Below are positions 1 through 8,164 of a stretch of 33,535 nucleotides of DNA, piece after piece. The stretch spans positions 1-33,535 of the forward strand of contig JAKAPE010000015.1 in the NCBI GenBank assembly GCA_021811945.1, written 5' to 3'. How positions within the stretch are numbered: the stretch's first letter is position 1; each line of letters opens with the position of its first letter. The position numbers and the translations under genes are program-made. Below the pieces are notes generated by a model. That model made no database searches, was not told the origin of the DNA, and worked only from the letters and a program-made list of their open reading frames with translations. This stretch comes from Pseudomonadota bacterium. GTDB lineage: Bacteria; Pseudomonadota; Alphaproteobacteria; Rhizobiales; Xanthobacteraceae.

Positions 1-9
1 TTCCGATCT
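1..9. other. Probable sequencing-adapter remnant at contig edge
   Basis: The first nine bases, TTCCGATCT, equal the 3' end of the common Illumina adapter; on the other strand they read AGATCGGAA. The cydB reading frame is CydB-like up to the motif YTGTF and then departs from the usual family sequence (YTGSFF-GLL) exactly where these bases begin. I infer untrimmed adapter rather than genomic sequence. Nine bases can match by chance, so this is probable, not certain. Confidence 0.6.
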
Positions 10-503
10 AAGAAGGTTCCGGTGTATACGCCGCGCAAATCGGCGTCGAAATGAAATGGGACACCCTGCAGCAGATTGCCGAAGGCCACCCCGAAGACCA
101 GCGCCGGCACCAGGCCGCCGAGGAAGAGCCCCCAATCCCAAATGGTGTGCCAGAGCGGATTGTCGAGCTTGCCGCGAAACTTGAAGGAGACCGGGCGCAG
201 GATCAGCGCCACCAGCACCAGGAACATCGCTAGGTAGAAGCCGGAGAACGAGACGGCATAGAGCGCCGGCCAGGCCGCGAAGGAGGCGCCGCCGCCGAGA
301 ATGAACCAGACCTGATTCCCTTCCCAGACCGGCCCTACGGAATTGATGAGGACGCGGCGCTCGGTGTTGTTGCGGCCGACGAACGGCAGCAGCATGGCGG
401 TGCCGAGATCGAACCCGTCGAAAATGGCAAAGCCGATGAGCAGGACGCCGAGGAGCGCCCACCAGATCAGTCGCAGGGTCGGATAGTCGATGGGCGCCGA
501 CAT
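1..503 (-). CDS. cydB: Cytochrome bd ubiquinol oxidase subunit II, 5' part (cut by window edge)
   Basis: This is the N-terminal ~165 residues of subunit II of the membrane quinol oxidase that reduces O2 to water at low oxygen. The ORF track omits it because it runs off the edge; I translated it by hand from the ATG at 503 (start [18 protein letters not shown]). Family hallmarks are visible: [12 protein letters not shown] in the first membrane segment, then [22 protein letters not shown] and [12 protein letters not shown], and [16 protein letters not shown] before the cut. Full-length CydB is about 380 residues, so over half is missing. It starts 5 nt after the cydA stop, as the distal gene of the cydP-cydA-cydB operon. 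The last three codons at the edge probably come from adapter sequence. Confidence 0.93.
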   Translation of the reverse strand, partial: MSAPIDYPTLRLIWWALLGVLLIGFAIFDGFDLGTAMLLPFVGRNNTERRVLINSVGPVWEGNQVWFILGGGASFAAWPALYAVSFSGFYLAMFLVLVALILRPVSFKFRGKLDNPLWHTIWDWGLFLGGLVPALVFGVAFGNLLQGVPFHFDADLRGVYTGTFLDR

Positions 504-508
504 CGGGA

Positions 509-2122
509 TCACTCCGCAGGCGAAGGCGTTGGGTGCGGGCTCGCGTGATCGATCACGACGCCGCCGGGCGGCACCTGCCGGGCGGCAATATCTGGAATTT
601 CCCAGGTCTCGGTCGGGCCGATGCGCGCATATTTGACCAGCAGATACAGGTCGACGACGAGCAGCGCTGTATAAAAGACGACGAAACCGGCGAGGCTGAT
701 CAGCACGTCCGTGGTCGAGAGCGGCGACACGGCCAGGAACGTCGGCAGCAGGCCTTCGATGATCCATGGCTGGCGTCCGTATTCGGCCACGACCCAGCCG
801 ACCTCGGCGGCGACCCACGGCAGCGGCAACGACCATAGCGCCAGGCGCAGGAAAATCCGGTGCCGGTCAAGCTGCCGGCGCGAGGCGACAAAAAATGCGA
901 AGACGAACAGCGCAACGAAGTAGAAACCGAGCAATACCATGAGGCGGAAGGACCAGAACAGGACGTTCACGTTCGGCACGGTATCCCATGCCGCCTTTTC
1001 GATTTCCTGGTCGGTCGCCTTGGTCGGGTCACTAACGTAGCGCCGCAATAACAACGCGTAGCCGAGGTCGCCTTGGTGTTGAGCGATGATCTTGCGGGCA
1101 CGCTCTTCGTGGGGGTTTCTGCGCAGCTCCTGGATGGCCGCGTAAGCCACGCGACCGTCGTAAATGCGGGCCTCTGCTTGGTTGACGACGCCAAGGATGC
1201 CGGGCACCGGGGTCGAGATCGAGCGCGTAGCAAGCAGGCCGAGCAGCCAGGGGATCTGGATCTTGTCGCGCGTCACGCGATGGACGGAGTCGGGAATGCC
1301 GAAGACGGTCAGCGGCGCCGGCGCCGGCGCGGTATGCCAGATCGCCTCCATCGCCGCGATCTTGGTCTTCTGGTTCAAGGTCGTGGTGTAGCCGCTCTCG
1401 TCGCCGAGAACGACCACCGACAGCGCCGAGGCGAGTCCGAAGGAGGCGGCAATCGTCATCGAGCGCTTGGCGAATTCGACGTGGCGACCACGCAGCAGGT
1501 AGAAGGCGCTGATCGATAGAACGAATATCGACCCGGTAACATAGCCCGCGCTCACCGTGTGGACGAATTTCGATTGCGCGACGGGATTGAAGAAGACGGC
1601 CAGGAAGTTCGTGACCTCCATGCGCATGGTATCGGGGTTGAAGAAGCTGCCGACCGGATGCTGCATCCAGGCGTTGGCAACGAGGATCCACAGCGCGGAA
1701 AAATTCGATCCGAAGGCGACGCACCAGGTGACCGCGAGATGGCCGGGCTTGCTCAGCCGATCCCAGCCGAAGAAAAACAGTCCGATGAAGGTCGCCTCGA
1801 GGAAGAAGGCCATCAGTCCTTCGATGGCGAGCGGTGCGCCGAAAACGTCGCCGACATATTGCGCGTAATAGGACCAGTTGGTGCCGAACTGGAACTCCAT
1901 GGTGATACCGGTCGCCACCCCCATGGCGAAGTTGATGCCGAAGAGGATGCCCCAGAACAGCGTCATGTCGCGCCAGATATGGCGGCCGGTCATGACGTAG
2001 ACGCTCTCCATGATGGCCAGCAGAACGGAAAGGCCAAGCGTGAGCGGGACGAACAAAAAATGATAAAGCGCGGTAAGCGCGAATTGCAGCCGGGACAGAT
2101 CGACGACGTCGAGGGTGCTCAT
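509..2122 (-). CDS. cydA: Cytochrome bd ubiquinol oxidase subunit I, long Q-loop type
   Basis: Subunit I binds haems b558, b595 and d and oxidises quinol at the periplasmic face. The 537-residue protein is collinear with E. coli CydA ([51 protein letters not shown]). Predicted haem ligands are present: His21, His188 and Met395, with proton-path acids Glu101 and Glu109. The Q-loop after GDESGY is long (about 130 residues, including [14 protein letters not shown]), so this is the long-loop, E. coli bd-I-like form rather than the short-loop cyanide-insensitive CioA form. The start ATG overlaps the cydP stop (ATGA), implying translational coupling, and cydB follows after 5 nt. An FNR/FixK-like box upstream of the operon suggests induction at low oxygen. 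Confidence 0.97.
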   Translation of the reverse strand: MSTLDVVDLSRLQFALTALYHFLFVPLTLGLSVLLAIMESVYVMTGRHIWRDMTLFWGILFGINFAMGVATGITMEFQFGTNWSYYAQYVGDVFGAPLAIEGLMAFFLEATFIGLFFFGWDRLSKPGHLAVTWCVAFGSNFSALWILVANAWMQHPVGSFFNPDTMRMEVTNFLAVFFNPVAQSKFVHTVSAGYVTGSIFVLSISAFYLLRGRHVEFAKRSMTIAASFGLASALSVVVLGDESGYTTTLNQKTKIAAMEAIWHTAPAPAPLTVFGIPDSVHRVTRDKIQIPWLLGLLATRSISTPVPGILGVVNQAEARIYDGRVAYAAIQELRRNPHEERARKIIAQHQGDLGYALLLRRYVSDPTKATDQEIEKAAWDTVPNVNVLFWSFRLMVLLGFYFVALFVFAFFVASRRQLDRHRIFLRLALWSLPLPWVAAEVGWVVAEYGRQPWIIEGLLPTFLAVSPLSTTDVLISLAGFVVFYTALLVVDLYLLVKYARIGPTETWEIPDIAARQVPPGGVVIDHASPHPTPSPAE

Positions 2123-2283
2123 CGGCCGTCCCTTATTTGAAAAATGTGGCCGGGAACGTCGGGCTGGGGCGGCGCCGAGAAGAAGATGAGATAGAGGGCC
2201 GTCAGCGCAATCATCTTCGCCGCGAGGACGGCGGCGATCTCAAGCCAAAAGCGCCGCGGCGGATGGCTGGTCCGCGAGCTCAT
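2119..2283 (-). CDS. cydP: CydP-like small subunit of cytochrome bd oxidase (missed by the ORF track)
   Basis: A 54-residue ORF begins at an ATG at 2283 preceded by a purine-rich AGGGGG about 8 nt upstream, and its TGA overlaps the cydA ATG. The translation has a basic N-terminus (MSSRTSHPPRRFWLE), one hydrophobic helix (IAAVLAAKMIALTALYLIFF), then a proline-rich SAPPQPDVPGHIF tail. This layout and position match the family of putative cytochrome oxidase small subunits called CydP, found immediately upstream of cydA in proteobacteria. One-helix accessory subunits (CydX, CydH) are known to stabilise bd oxidases; such a role here is inferred from context. The length is below the ORF-track cutoff. 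Confidence 0.8.
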   Translation of the reverse strand: MSSRTSHPPRRFWLEIAAVLAAKMIALTALYLIFFSAPPQPDVPGHIFQIRDGR

Positions 2284-2364
2284 TGCATGCCCCCTGCGCG
2301 GCCGCCGTGAAGCACGACGAATGGCTTCAACGGTTCCCGCCCAGCGTTATGCGGCGCTTTGCGG

Positions 2365-2378
2365 CACCGCGACCTTGA
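2365..2378. promoter_or_regulatory. FNR/FixK-like operator upstream of the cyd operon
   Basis: TTGATCTACGTCAA is a near-perfect match to the FNR/FixK family consensus TTGAT-N4-ATCAA (one mismatch, A to G, in the second half-site). It lies about 82 bp upstream of the cydP start, a suitable distance for activating a minus-strand promoter. Bd oxidase operons in alphaproteobacteria are commonly controlled by oxygen-responsive Crp/Fnr-type regulators. The udg gene on the other side runs in the same direction and ends at 2483, so cydPAB is the likely target. Confidence 0.65.
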
Positions 2379-2482
2379 TCTACGTCAAAATTGTCGACTT
2401 CAGCGCAGGCCTTGAACGGCGTTTCGCGCCACTTGGGAGAAGTGCGCGCCACTACATCCAATCCACGTGACCACGGGTGAAA

Positions 2483-3433
2483 TCACCCTGTCAGTGCCTT
2501 CTTCAGCGCCAGAAAGTCGCGCCACGCGAGTCGTTTCTGCAGCGGGCTGCGCAAGAGGAAGGCCGGATGAAAGGTCGCCAATGCGCGGATCTCGCGCCTG
2601 CCGGTGTCGTATCTGAACCAACGCCCGCGCGTTCTGGTAATACCTTCTTTGGTCCCGAGCAGCGTCTGCGTTGCCGGCTGGCCGAGGCACACCAGGATGT
2701 CCGGATCGGCAAGCTCGATCTGGCGGCGGATGAAAGGCAGGCAGATGGCGGTCTCCTGTGGCGTCGGCGTCCGATTGCCGGGCGGACGCCACGGCACAAC
2801 GTTTGCGATGTAGGCTTGGCCGCGGTCGAGCCCGATCGCTTGCATCATGAGATCGAGCAGCTTTCCCGAGCGGCCGACGAACGGCAAGCCGGCGATGTCT
2901 TCGTCGCGTCCGGGCGCTTCGCCTACGAACATGACGCGACCTCGGGGATTGCCGTCGGCAAACACGAGCCGCGTCGCCGTCATCCGCAGCATGCAGCCTT
3001 CAAAACCTTCGAGCAGCACCCGCAGCTCGTCAAGGTTTTGCGCGCTCTTCGCCGCCTCGCGCGCCGCCATGACGGCAGCCTCGGAGGATGGCGGTGCCAC
3101 CGAAGGCTCGCTGCGTGCCCCTGCAGTTGGAGCAATGCGCCCCGTCCGAACAGCATCGCCCTCTGATCTCCCGTCCTCCTGGACCGGCGGGACCGGCGAA
3201 GCGTCTAGTCGCTCGCCGTTATCCGCTCCTCCCCGCGAAAGCGGAGATGCGGAAGATTTTGCCGCCACGGCGTTATCCTCCGGATTCCCGCTTGCGCGGG
3301 AACGAGCGGGTTCTGACTGGATCTCATCGGCGAAGCGGTCGACGAGCTCTTCGCCGACAAAGGCGTCGACCCCGGCGTCGAGGTAAAAGGCGAGCAATTC
3401 GCGCGCTTCAATTCGTGCGGTATTCTTGTTCAT
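2483..3433 (-). CDS. udg: Family 4 uracil-DNA glycosylase with in-frame palindromic insert
   Basis: The catalytic half (residues ~125-316) matches thermostable-type (family 4) uracil-DNA glycosylases, Fe-S enzymes that remove uracil from deaminated DNA. Visible motifs are [21 protein letters not shown] (uracil-binding/catalytic loop), [17 protein letters not shown], and [12 protein letters not shown] (leucine-intercalation region). A candidate cluster cysteine lies in EGFEGCMLR. The N-terminal 40 residues ([22 protein letters not shown]) match the usual extension of alphaproteobacterial members. Between the two lies a low-complexity linker whose residues ~42-71 are encoded by a palindromic repeat (separate entry). 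The start is the ATG at 3433; the gene is divergent from etfQO with 59 bp between them. Confidence 0.9.
   Translation of the reverse strand: MNKNTARIEARELLAFYLDAGVDAFVGEELVDRFADEIQSEPARSRASGNPEDNAVAAKSSASPLSRGGADNGERLDASPVPPVQEDGRSEGDAVRTGRIAPTAGARSEPSVAPPSSEAAVMAAREAAKSAQNLDELRVLLEGFEGCMLRMTATRLVFADGNPRGRVMFVGEAPGRDEDIAGLPFVGRSGKLLDLMMQAIGLDRGQAYIANVVPWRPPGNRTPTPQETAICLPFIRRQIELADPDILVCLGQPATQTLLGTKEGITRTRGRWFRYDTGRREIRALATFHPAFLLRSPLQKRLAWRDFLALKKALTG
3223..3309. repeat. Palindromic repeat inserted in frame inside udg
   Basis: The left arm (CCGCTCCTCCCCGCGAAAGC...) and the reverse complement of the right arm (CCGCTCGTTCCCGCGCAAGC...) align over about 31 bases with a few mismatches, leaving a ~25-base centre. 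This resembles the dispersed palindromes carrying CCCGCGAAAGCGGG cores that are common in proteobacterial intergenic DNA. Here it lies in the udg reading frame without stop or frameshift and encodes a hydrophilic linker ([20 protein letters not shown]). Confidence 0.65.
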
Positions 3434-3492
3434 ATCGAGGGCGAGTCTAGGCGAGCGGACGAAAGCATGAAAGACTTTGTTATGGCATCGGC

Positions 3493-5154
3493 ATGGAGAA
3501 GGCCATGAACGCCACGGACGCCGCCCGCGAGGCGATGGAGTTTGACGTCGTCATCGTCGGGGCCGGACCTGCCGGTCTTGGCGCGGCCATCAGGGTCAAG
3601 CAGGTCGCGCCACATACGTCGGTCGTGGTGGTCGAAAAGGGCTCCGAGGTCGGGGCGCACATCCTTTCCGGCGCGGTAATCGACCCGATCGGCCTCGACA
3701 GGCTCCTCCCGCAGTGGCGCAGCGAGGACACGCCGGTCAAGACTGCCGTCACCGCGGACCGCTTCTATATGCTTGGACCATCCGGCGCGGTACGGGTGCC
3801 GAATGCACTCTTTCCGCCGCTGATGAGCAATCACGGCAACTTCATCGTCTCGCTCGGCGACGTCTGCCGCTACCTCGCCAAAAAGGCCGAGGCGCTCGGG
3901 GTGGAAATCTATCCGGGCTTTGCCGCCGCCGAAGTGCTGTTCGACGACAATGTGGTCGCCGGCGTCGCCACCGGCGACATGGGCGTCGCCAAGGACGGCC
4001 ACCACAAGACAGGCTTCACCCGCGGCATGGAGCTGCGCGCCAAATACACCTTGTTCGCAGAGGGGGCGCGCGGCAGCCTTTCCAAGACGCTGATCGCGCG
4101 CTACGGCCTCGCGCACGGCCGCCAGCCGCAGAAATTCGGCATCGGCTTGAAAGAGCTGTGGCAGGTCCCGCCGGAGAACTTTCACAGCGGCCTCGCGCAG
4201 CACACGATGGGCTGGCCCCTTGGCAACCGCACCGGCGGCGGCTCCTTCCTCTACCATTTCGGCGACAATCTCGTGGCGGTCGGCTTCGTCGTCCACCTCA
4301 ATTACGAGAATCCCTATCTGTCGCCGTTCGAGGAGTTCCAGCGCTTCAAGACTCATCCGTTGGTCCGCGGCACCTTCGCGGGCGGCAGGCGCATCTGCTA
4401 CGGCGCCCGTGCGCTCACCGAGGGCGGTTGGCAATCGGTGCCGAAGCTCGTCTTTCCCGGCGGCGCTTTGATCGGCTGCGCCGCAGGGCTCATGAACGTG
4501 CCGCGCATAAAAGGCAGCCACAACGCGCTGCTCTCGGGCATCCTCGCGGCCGAGCATGTCGCCGCCGCGCTCGCGGCCGGCCGTGCCCGTGATGAGCTTT
4601 CGAGCTACGAGGCGGCGTGGCGAGCTTCGCCGATCGGGCGCGACTTGAAGCGCGTGCGCAACGTCAAGCCGCTGTGGTCGAAGCTCGGCACGCTTGCCGG
4701 CATCGCGCTCGGCGGCTTCGACATGTGGACCAACACGCTCGGCTTCTCCCTCCTTGGGACGCTCGCTCACGGCAAACCGGATTCGGCGACGCTCAAGCCG
4801 GCGGCCGGATGCCATCCTGTCGCCTACCCAAAACCGGACGGCAAGCTTACTTTCGACCGGCTGTCCTCGGTCTATCTCTCCAACACCAATCACGAAGAGG
4901 ATCAGCCGGCGCATCTCTTCGTGCGCGACAGCGCCTTGCAAAAATCTTCCGAATACGACGTCTACGCCGGGCCGTCGTCCCGCTATTGCCCGGCCGGAGT
5001 CTACGAATGGGTTGAGGAAGGCGGGACACCCCGCTTTGTCATCAACGCGCAGAACTGCGTCCACTGCAAAACCTGCGACATCAAGGACCCCAACCAGAAC
5101 ATCACCTGGGTGCCCCCCGAAGGCGGCGGCGGGCCGAATTATCCGAATATGTGA
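3493..5154 (+). CDS. Electron transfer flavoprotein:ubiquinone oxidoreductase (ETF-QO)
   Basis: This enzyme passes electrons from acyl-CoA dehydrogenases, via ETF, to the quinone pool at the inner membrane. The 553-residue protein has the FAD dinucleotide-binding motif VVIVGAGPAGLGAAI (residues 19-33), the family segment VVEKGSEVGAHILSGAVIDP, and the membrane/quinone region GGALIGCAAGLMNVPRIKGSHNA. A C-terminal ferredoxin-like domain has cysteines in SRYCPAGVYEW and NAQNCVHCKTCDIKDPNQNI for the single 4Fe-4S cluster. Length and order match the family. The start is the ATG at 3493 or the in-frame ATG at 3508. It lies divergent from udg and upstream of a TPR gene; an acyl-CoA dehydrogenase elsewhere in the window (21429-23207) could feed it via ETF. 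Confidence 0.96.
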   Translation: MEKAMNATDAAREAMEFDVVIVGAGPAGLGAAIRVKQVAPHTSVVVVEKGSEVGAHILSGAVIDPIGLDRLLPQWRSEDTPVKTAVTADRFYMLGPSGAVRVPNALFPPLMSNHGNFIVSLGDVCRYLAKKAEALGVEIYPGFAAAEVLFDDNVVAGVATGDMGVAKDGHHKTGFTRGMELRAKYTLFAEGARGSLSKTLIARYGLAHGRQPQKFGIGLKELWQVPPENFHSGLAQHTMGWPLGNRTGGGSFLYHFGDNLVAVGFVVHLNYENPYLSPFEEFQRFKTHPLVRGTFAGGRRICYGARALTEGGWQSVPKLVFPGGALIGCAAGLMNVPRIKGSHNALLSGILAAEHVAAALAAGRARDELSSYEAAWRASPIGRDLKRVRNVKPLWSKLGTLAGIALGGFDMWTNTLGFSLLGTLAHGKPDSATLKPAAGCHPVAYPKPDGKLTFDRLSSVYLSNTNHEEDQPAHLFVRDSALQKSSEYDVYAGPSSRYCPAGVYEWVEEGGTPRFVINAQNCVHCKTCDIKDPNQNITWVPPEGGGGPNYPNM

Positions 5155-5419
5155 ACGCGGACGAAGGAGCGCGATTGTGCTGCCGCGATTTTGCCGTCGT
5201 CCGGGCCTAAGGTAATGAACTCGGTCCTCGATGGTCGAAGCTGGCTTCCATTGCGGATGCGCCCGCTACGATCGGGGGTCGTTGCCGAGCGCGGCGATAA
5301 GCGTAGCCGACTTCGGCCGCCGCATCCTTGCGGGCGCAGGGCAAAAAGTCCATTCTCGTACCGGCGGCGTCCGGTGCTTGATTCGCGGTCCGCCAATACC
5401 GTTTGCCAATGGAGCTTTC

Positions 5420-7174
5420 GTGACCCATTCGCTCTTGCCCTGGCGCGTTGCCGTCATCGGCGCTGCTGTGGGTGCTGCCGTCATCTTGAGCCAGCCGGCG
5501 CTCGCCGCCTACGGATCGACACCGCCGTCGGCCCAGGATCTGGAGCACTCGACCGCGTTTGGCAGCTATCTTGCGGCGCGCCACGCCAGCATCGAGCGCG
5601 ATGCGGGCACCGCGGCCGCCTACTACCTCAACGTGCTCAAAGCCGATCCGCGCAATCCCGACATTCTCGGCCGAGCATTCCTTTCCGAACTCGACGCCGG
5701 CAACATCGATAAAGCCGGCAAGCTCGCCGACCGGCTCATCCTGACCGACCGCAGCAACCGCATGGCGCGGCTCGTGATCGGGGTGCGCGAACTCAAAGAG
5801 CGGCACTACAGGCGCGCCCGACAGAATTTCGCGCAGTCGGTGCGCGGTCCGGTGACCGATCTCACGGCGACGCTGCTTTCGGCATGGGCGCTTGCCGGTG
5901 CCGGCGACGCCCGCCTCGCTGTCGATACTTTGGACCGGCTCACCGGTCCGGACTGGTACAACATCTTCAAGGATTTGCACGCCGGCCTCATCCTTGATCT
6001 TGCCAACCACAAGAAGGAGGCTGGCAAGCGTTACCAGCGCGCCTACAACGCCGACCCGGGGGCGCTGCGCACCGTACAGGCTTACGGCCAGTACCTGTCG
6101 CGCGCCGTCGGCAAAAACGCCGCGCTGAAGATCTATCAGGACTTCGCCAAGTCCGTTCCCGATCATCCGCTGGTCGTCGAAGAGATGAAGGAGATCGCCG
6201 CAGGGAAGAAGCTGCCATCGCTCGTTGACTCACCGCAGGCGGGCGCCGCTGAGGCGCTTTACGGACTCGGCGCCTCGATTGGCAGCCGCGGCGGCGAGGA
6301 TTTGGCGCTCATCTATCTGCAGCTCGCGCTTTACCTTAAGCCTACCCATACGATGGCGCTGCTTTCGCTCGCCGACCTCTACGAGCAGATGAAAAAGCCC
6401 GGTCTCGCCATCCTTGCCTACGACCGCATTGCGGCCTCCTCCCCGCTGCACCGCAACGCAGAAATCCAGGCCGCCACCGATCTCGATGCGCTCGGGCGCA
6501 GTGCGGAAGCCAAGACGCGCCTGCAGCATCTCGTCGCCGAGTATCCCAAAGACACGGAAGCCCTTATGGCGCTCGGCAACCTTTTGCGCGGACACAAGGA
6601 ATTCGCGGAATGCGCCGACGTGTACGGCAAAGCGATCAATACCATAGCCGCGCCTGGGCAATCGAACTGGGTGATGTTCTACTTCCGCGGCATTTGCTAT
6701 GAGCGCTCCCATCAGTGGCCGAAAGCCGAGGCCGATTTGAAAAAGGCGCTGGAACTCAAACCCGACCAGCCGCTTGTGCTCAATTATCTGGGCTATTCCT
6801 GGATCGACCAGAGCGTCCATCTCGAAGAAGGCATGGGCATGATCCGTCGCGCCGTCGAGCAGCGGCCGGACGACGGCTACATCGTCGACTCGCTCGGTTG
6901 GGCCTATTACCGCACCGGCAATTACCCGGAGGCAGTGAAAAACCTCGAGCGCGCCGCCGAGCTCAAACCCGACGATCCAACCATCAACGATCATCTGGGC
7001 GATGCCTATTGGCGCGTCGGCCGCACCCTCGAAGCGCACTACCAGTGGGCGCAGGCCAAGGAATTCGGTCCGGATCCTGGAGACCTGGCCAAGATCAAGG
7101 AAAAGCTCAAAGTCGGTCTCTCCGACACCTCGGCCGCCGTCGCTAAGCCGAAAAAGGCCGGCAACGGCGGCTGA
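5420..7174 (+). CDS. Exported tetratricopeptide-repeat protein
   Basis: The ORF track starts at 5231, but I place the start at the GTG at 5420, preceded by GGAG with a 5-nt spacer. This start gives a clear signal peptide (THSLLPWRVAVIGAAVGAAVILSQPALAA) and a 584-residue protein. The rest is helical TPR repeats with recognisable consensus units, for example in ALELKPDQPLVLNYLGYSW, DDGYIVDSLGWAYYRTGNYP and KPDDPTINDHLGDAYWRVGR. It is a conserved alphaproteobacterial family found beside ispE; it probably acts in the periplasm or at the outer membrane as a protein-interaction scaffold, and its partner is unknown. The 265 bp between etfQO and this start contains no feature I can recognise. The stop is 3 nt from the ispE start, so the two are probably cotranslated. 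Confidence 0.88.
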   Translation: MTHSLLPWRVAVIGAAVGAAVILSQPALAAYGSTPPSAQDLEHSTAFGSYLAARHASIERDAGTAAAYYLNVLKADPRNPDILGRAFLSELDAGNIDKAGKLADRLILTDRSNRMARLVIGVRELKERHYRRARQNFAQSVRGPVTDLTATLLSAWALAGAGDARLAVDTLDRLTGPDWYNIFKDLHAGLILDLANHKKEAGKRYQRAYNADPGALRTVQAYGQYLSRAVGKNAALKIYQDFAKSVPDHPLVVEEMKEIAAGKKLPSLVDSPQAGAAEALYGLGASIGSRGGEDLALIYLQLALYLKPTHTMALLSLADLYEQMKKPGLAILAYDRIAASSPLHRNAEIQAATDLDALGRSAEAKTRLQHLVAEYPKDTEALMALGNLLRGHKEFAECADVYGKAINTIAAPGQSNWVMFYFRGICYERSHQWPKAEADLKKALELKPDQPLVLNYLGYSWIDQSVHLEEGMGMIRRAVEQRPDDGYIVDSLGWAYYRTGNYPEAVKNLERAAELKPDDPTINDHLGDAYWRVGRTLEAHYQWAQAKEFGPDPGDLAKIKEKLKVGLSDTSAAVAKPKKAGNGG

Positions 7175-7177
7175 GCT

Positions 7178-8080
7178 TTGTCGCTGCCCGTTCAGCCGGT
7201 CGAGAAAGCGCCGGCCAAGGTCAACTTGACCCTGCGGGTCGTAGCTCGCCGCGGCGATGGCTATCATGAGATCGAAAGTTTGGTCGCCTTTGCCGACTTC
7301 GGCGACCGGCTGAGCCTTGCGCCGGGCAATACGATCGCGCTGACGGTGCGCGGAGCGAACGCGGCGCAAGCGGGCAGCGGGCCGGAAAATCTCGTCCTCA
7401 AGGCGGCGCACGCTCTCGCCGCGCGCTGTCCGGGCCTTCGGTTGGGCGCCTTTCGTCTCGACAAGAGACTCCCGGTGGCGGCCGGGCTCGGCGGCGGTTC
7501 CGCCGATGCCGCCGCGGCATTGCGGCTTCTCGGCCGGGCGAACGGCCTCGTCGGCAATGACCCTCGCCTCTACGATGCGGCCCACGCGACCGGCGCCGAC
7601 GTGCCGGTGTGCCTCGATCCGCGACCGCGCCTCATGCGTGGCATCGGTGACGTGCTCTCGACCCCGCTTTCGCTGCCGCCGCTATCCGCGGTTCTTGTCA
7701 ATCCCGGCGTGGCCGTGGCGACGAAGGCGGTTTTTGCCGGATGGCGGCCTGCTGACACGCCATCGGCCCCGCTCGATGTCGCCGTGCTCACCCACTTGGC
7801 CTCGCGCGACGAGTTCATGCGGTTGCTGGCCACGCAGGCGAACGACTTGCAAGACGCGGCGATTGCGCTCGCCCCGGTCATCGCCGGCGTCCTGGCTGCT
7901 TTGCGCGCCCTTACCGGCTGCCGCCTCGCCCGAATGTCGGGCTCGGGCGCGACCTGTTTCGGGCTGTTTCCATCTGCAGCCGCCGCGCGCCGCGCGGCCA
8001 AGCTGCTGCGCGCCAAATATGCCGAGTGGTGGATCAAAGCGGTGATTTTGGGCGGTGCGGGACGGCAACGTCTCGTGTAA
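7178..8080 (+). CDS. ispE: 4-diphosphocytidyl-2-C-methyl-D-erythritol kinase
   Basis: IspE is the GHMP-family kinase that phosphorylates CDP-methylerythritol in the MEP pathway to isopentenyl diphosphate. Seen: EKAPAKVNLTLRV at the N-terminus, the ATP-binding glycine-rich loop LPVAAGLGGGSADAAAALR, and the C-terminal GHMP motif CRLARMSGSGATCFGLF. At 300 residues the length is normal. The start is a TTG 3 nt after the TPR stop, with no in-frame ATG nearby that would keep the conserved N-terminus; translation is probably coupled. The pathway product feeds prenyl synthases such as the convergent ispB next door. Confidence 0.95.
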   Translation: MSLPVQPVEKAPAKVNLTLRVVARRGDGYHEIESLVAFADFGDRLSLAPGNTIALTVRGANAAQAGSGPENLVLKAAHALAARCPGLRLGAFRLDKRLPVAAGLGGGSADAAAALRLLGRANGLVGNDPRLYDAAHATGADVPVCLDPRPRLMRGIGDVLSTPLSLPPLSAVLVNPGVAVATKAVFAGWRPADTPSAPLDVAVLTHLASRDEFMRLLATQANDLQDAAIALAPVIAGVLAALRALTGCRLARMSGSGATCFGLFPSAAAARRAAKLLRAKYAEWWIKAVILGGAGRQRLV

Positions 8081-8091
8081 GGGGCAGCCCC

Positions 8092-8127
8092 TTGCGGCCG
8101 TCCCGCAAGCGCCCACCAGAGGCGCTT
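8092..8127. terminator. Overlapping hairpins between convergent ispE and ispB
   Basis: Two perfect inverted repeats lie in the 84-bp convergent gap: TTGCGG/CCGCAA (8092-8108) and AAGCGCC/GGCGCTT with a 7-nt loop (8107-8127). They overlap by two bases, so they are alternative folds. No T-tract follows on either strand, so intrinsic termination is only suggested by position. Confidence 0.35.
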
Positions 8128-8164
8128 CTACACGGTGGCACCCTGGCGCCGACCGGAACATGTA

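Noticed and set aside
3430-5064. 544-residue minus-strand ORF opposite etfQO
   Set aside because: It is antisense to a complete, motif-rich ETF-QO gene; the translation is Arg/Ala/Glu-rich with no family pattern, as expected for a GC-rich shadow frame.
6230-7585. 451-residue minus-strand ORF opposite the TPR and ispE genes
   Set aside because: It spans two real plus-strand genes and has no recognisable domain.
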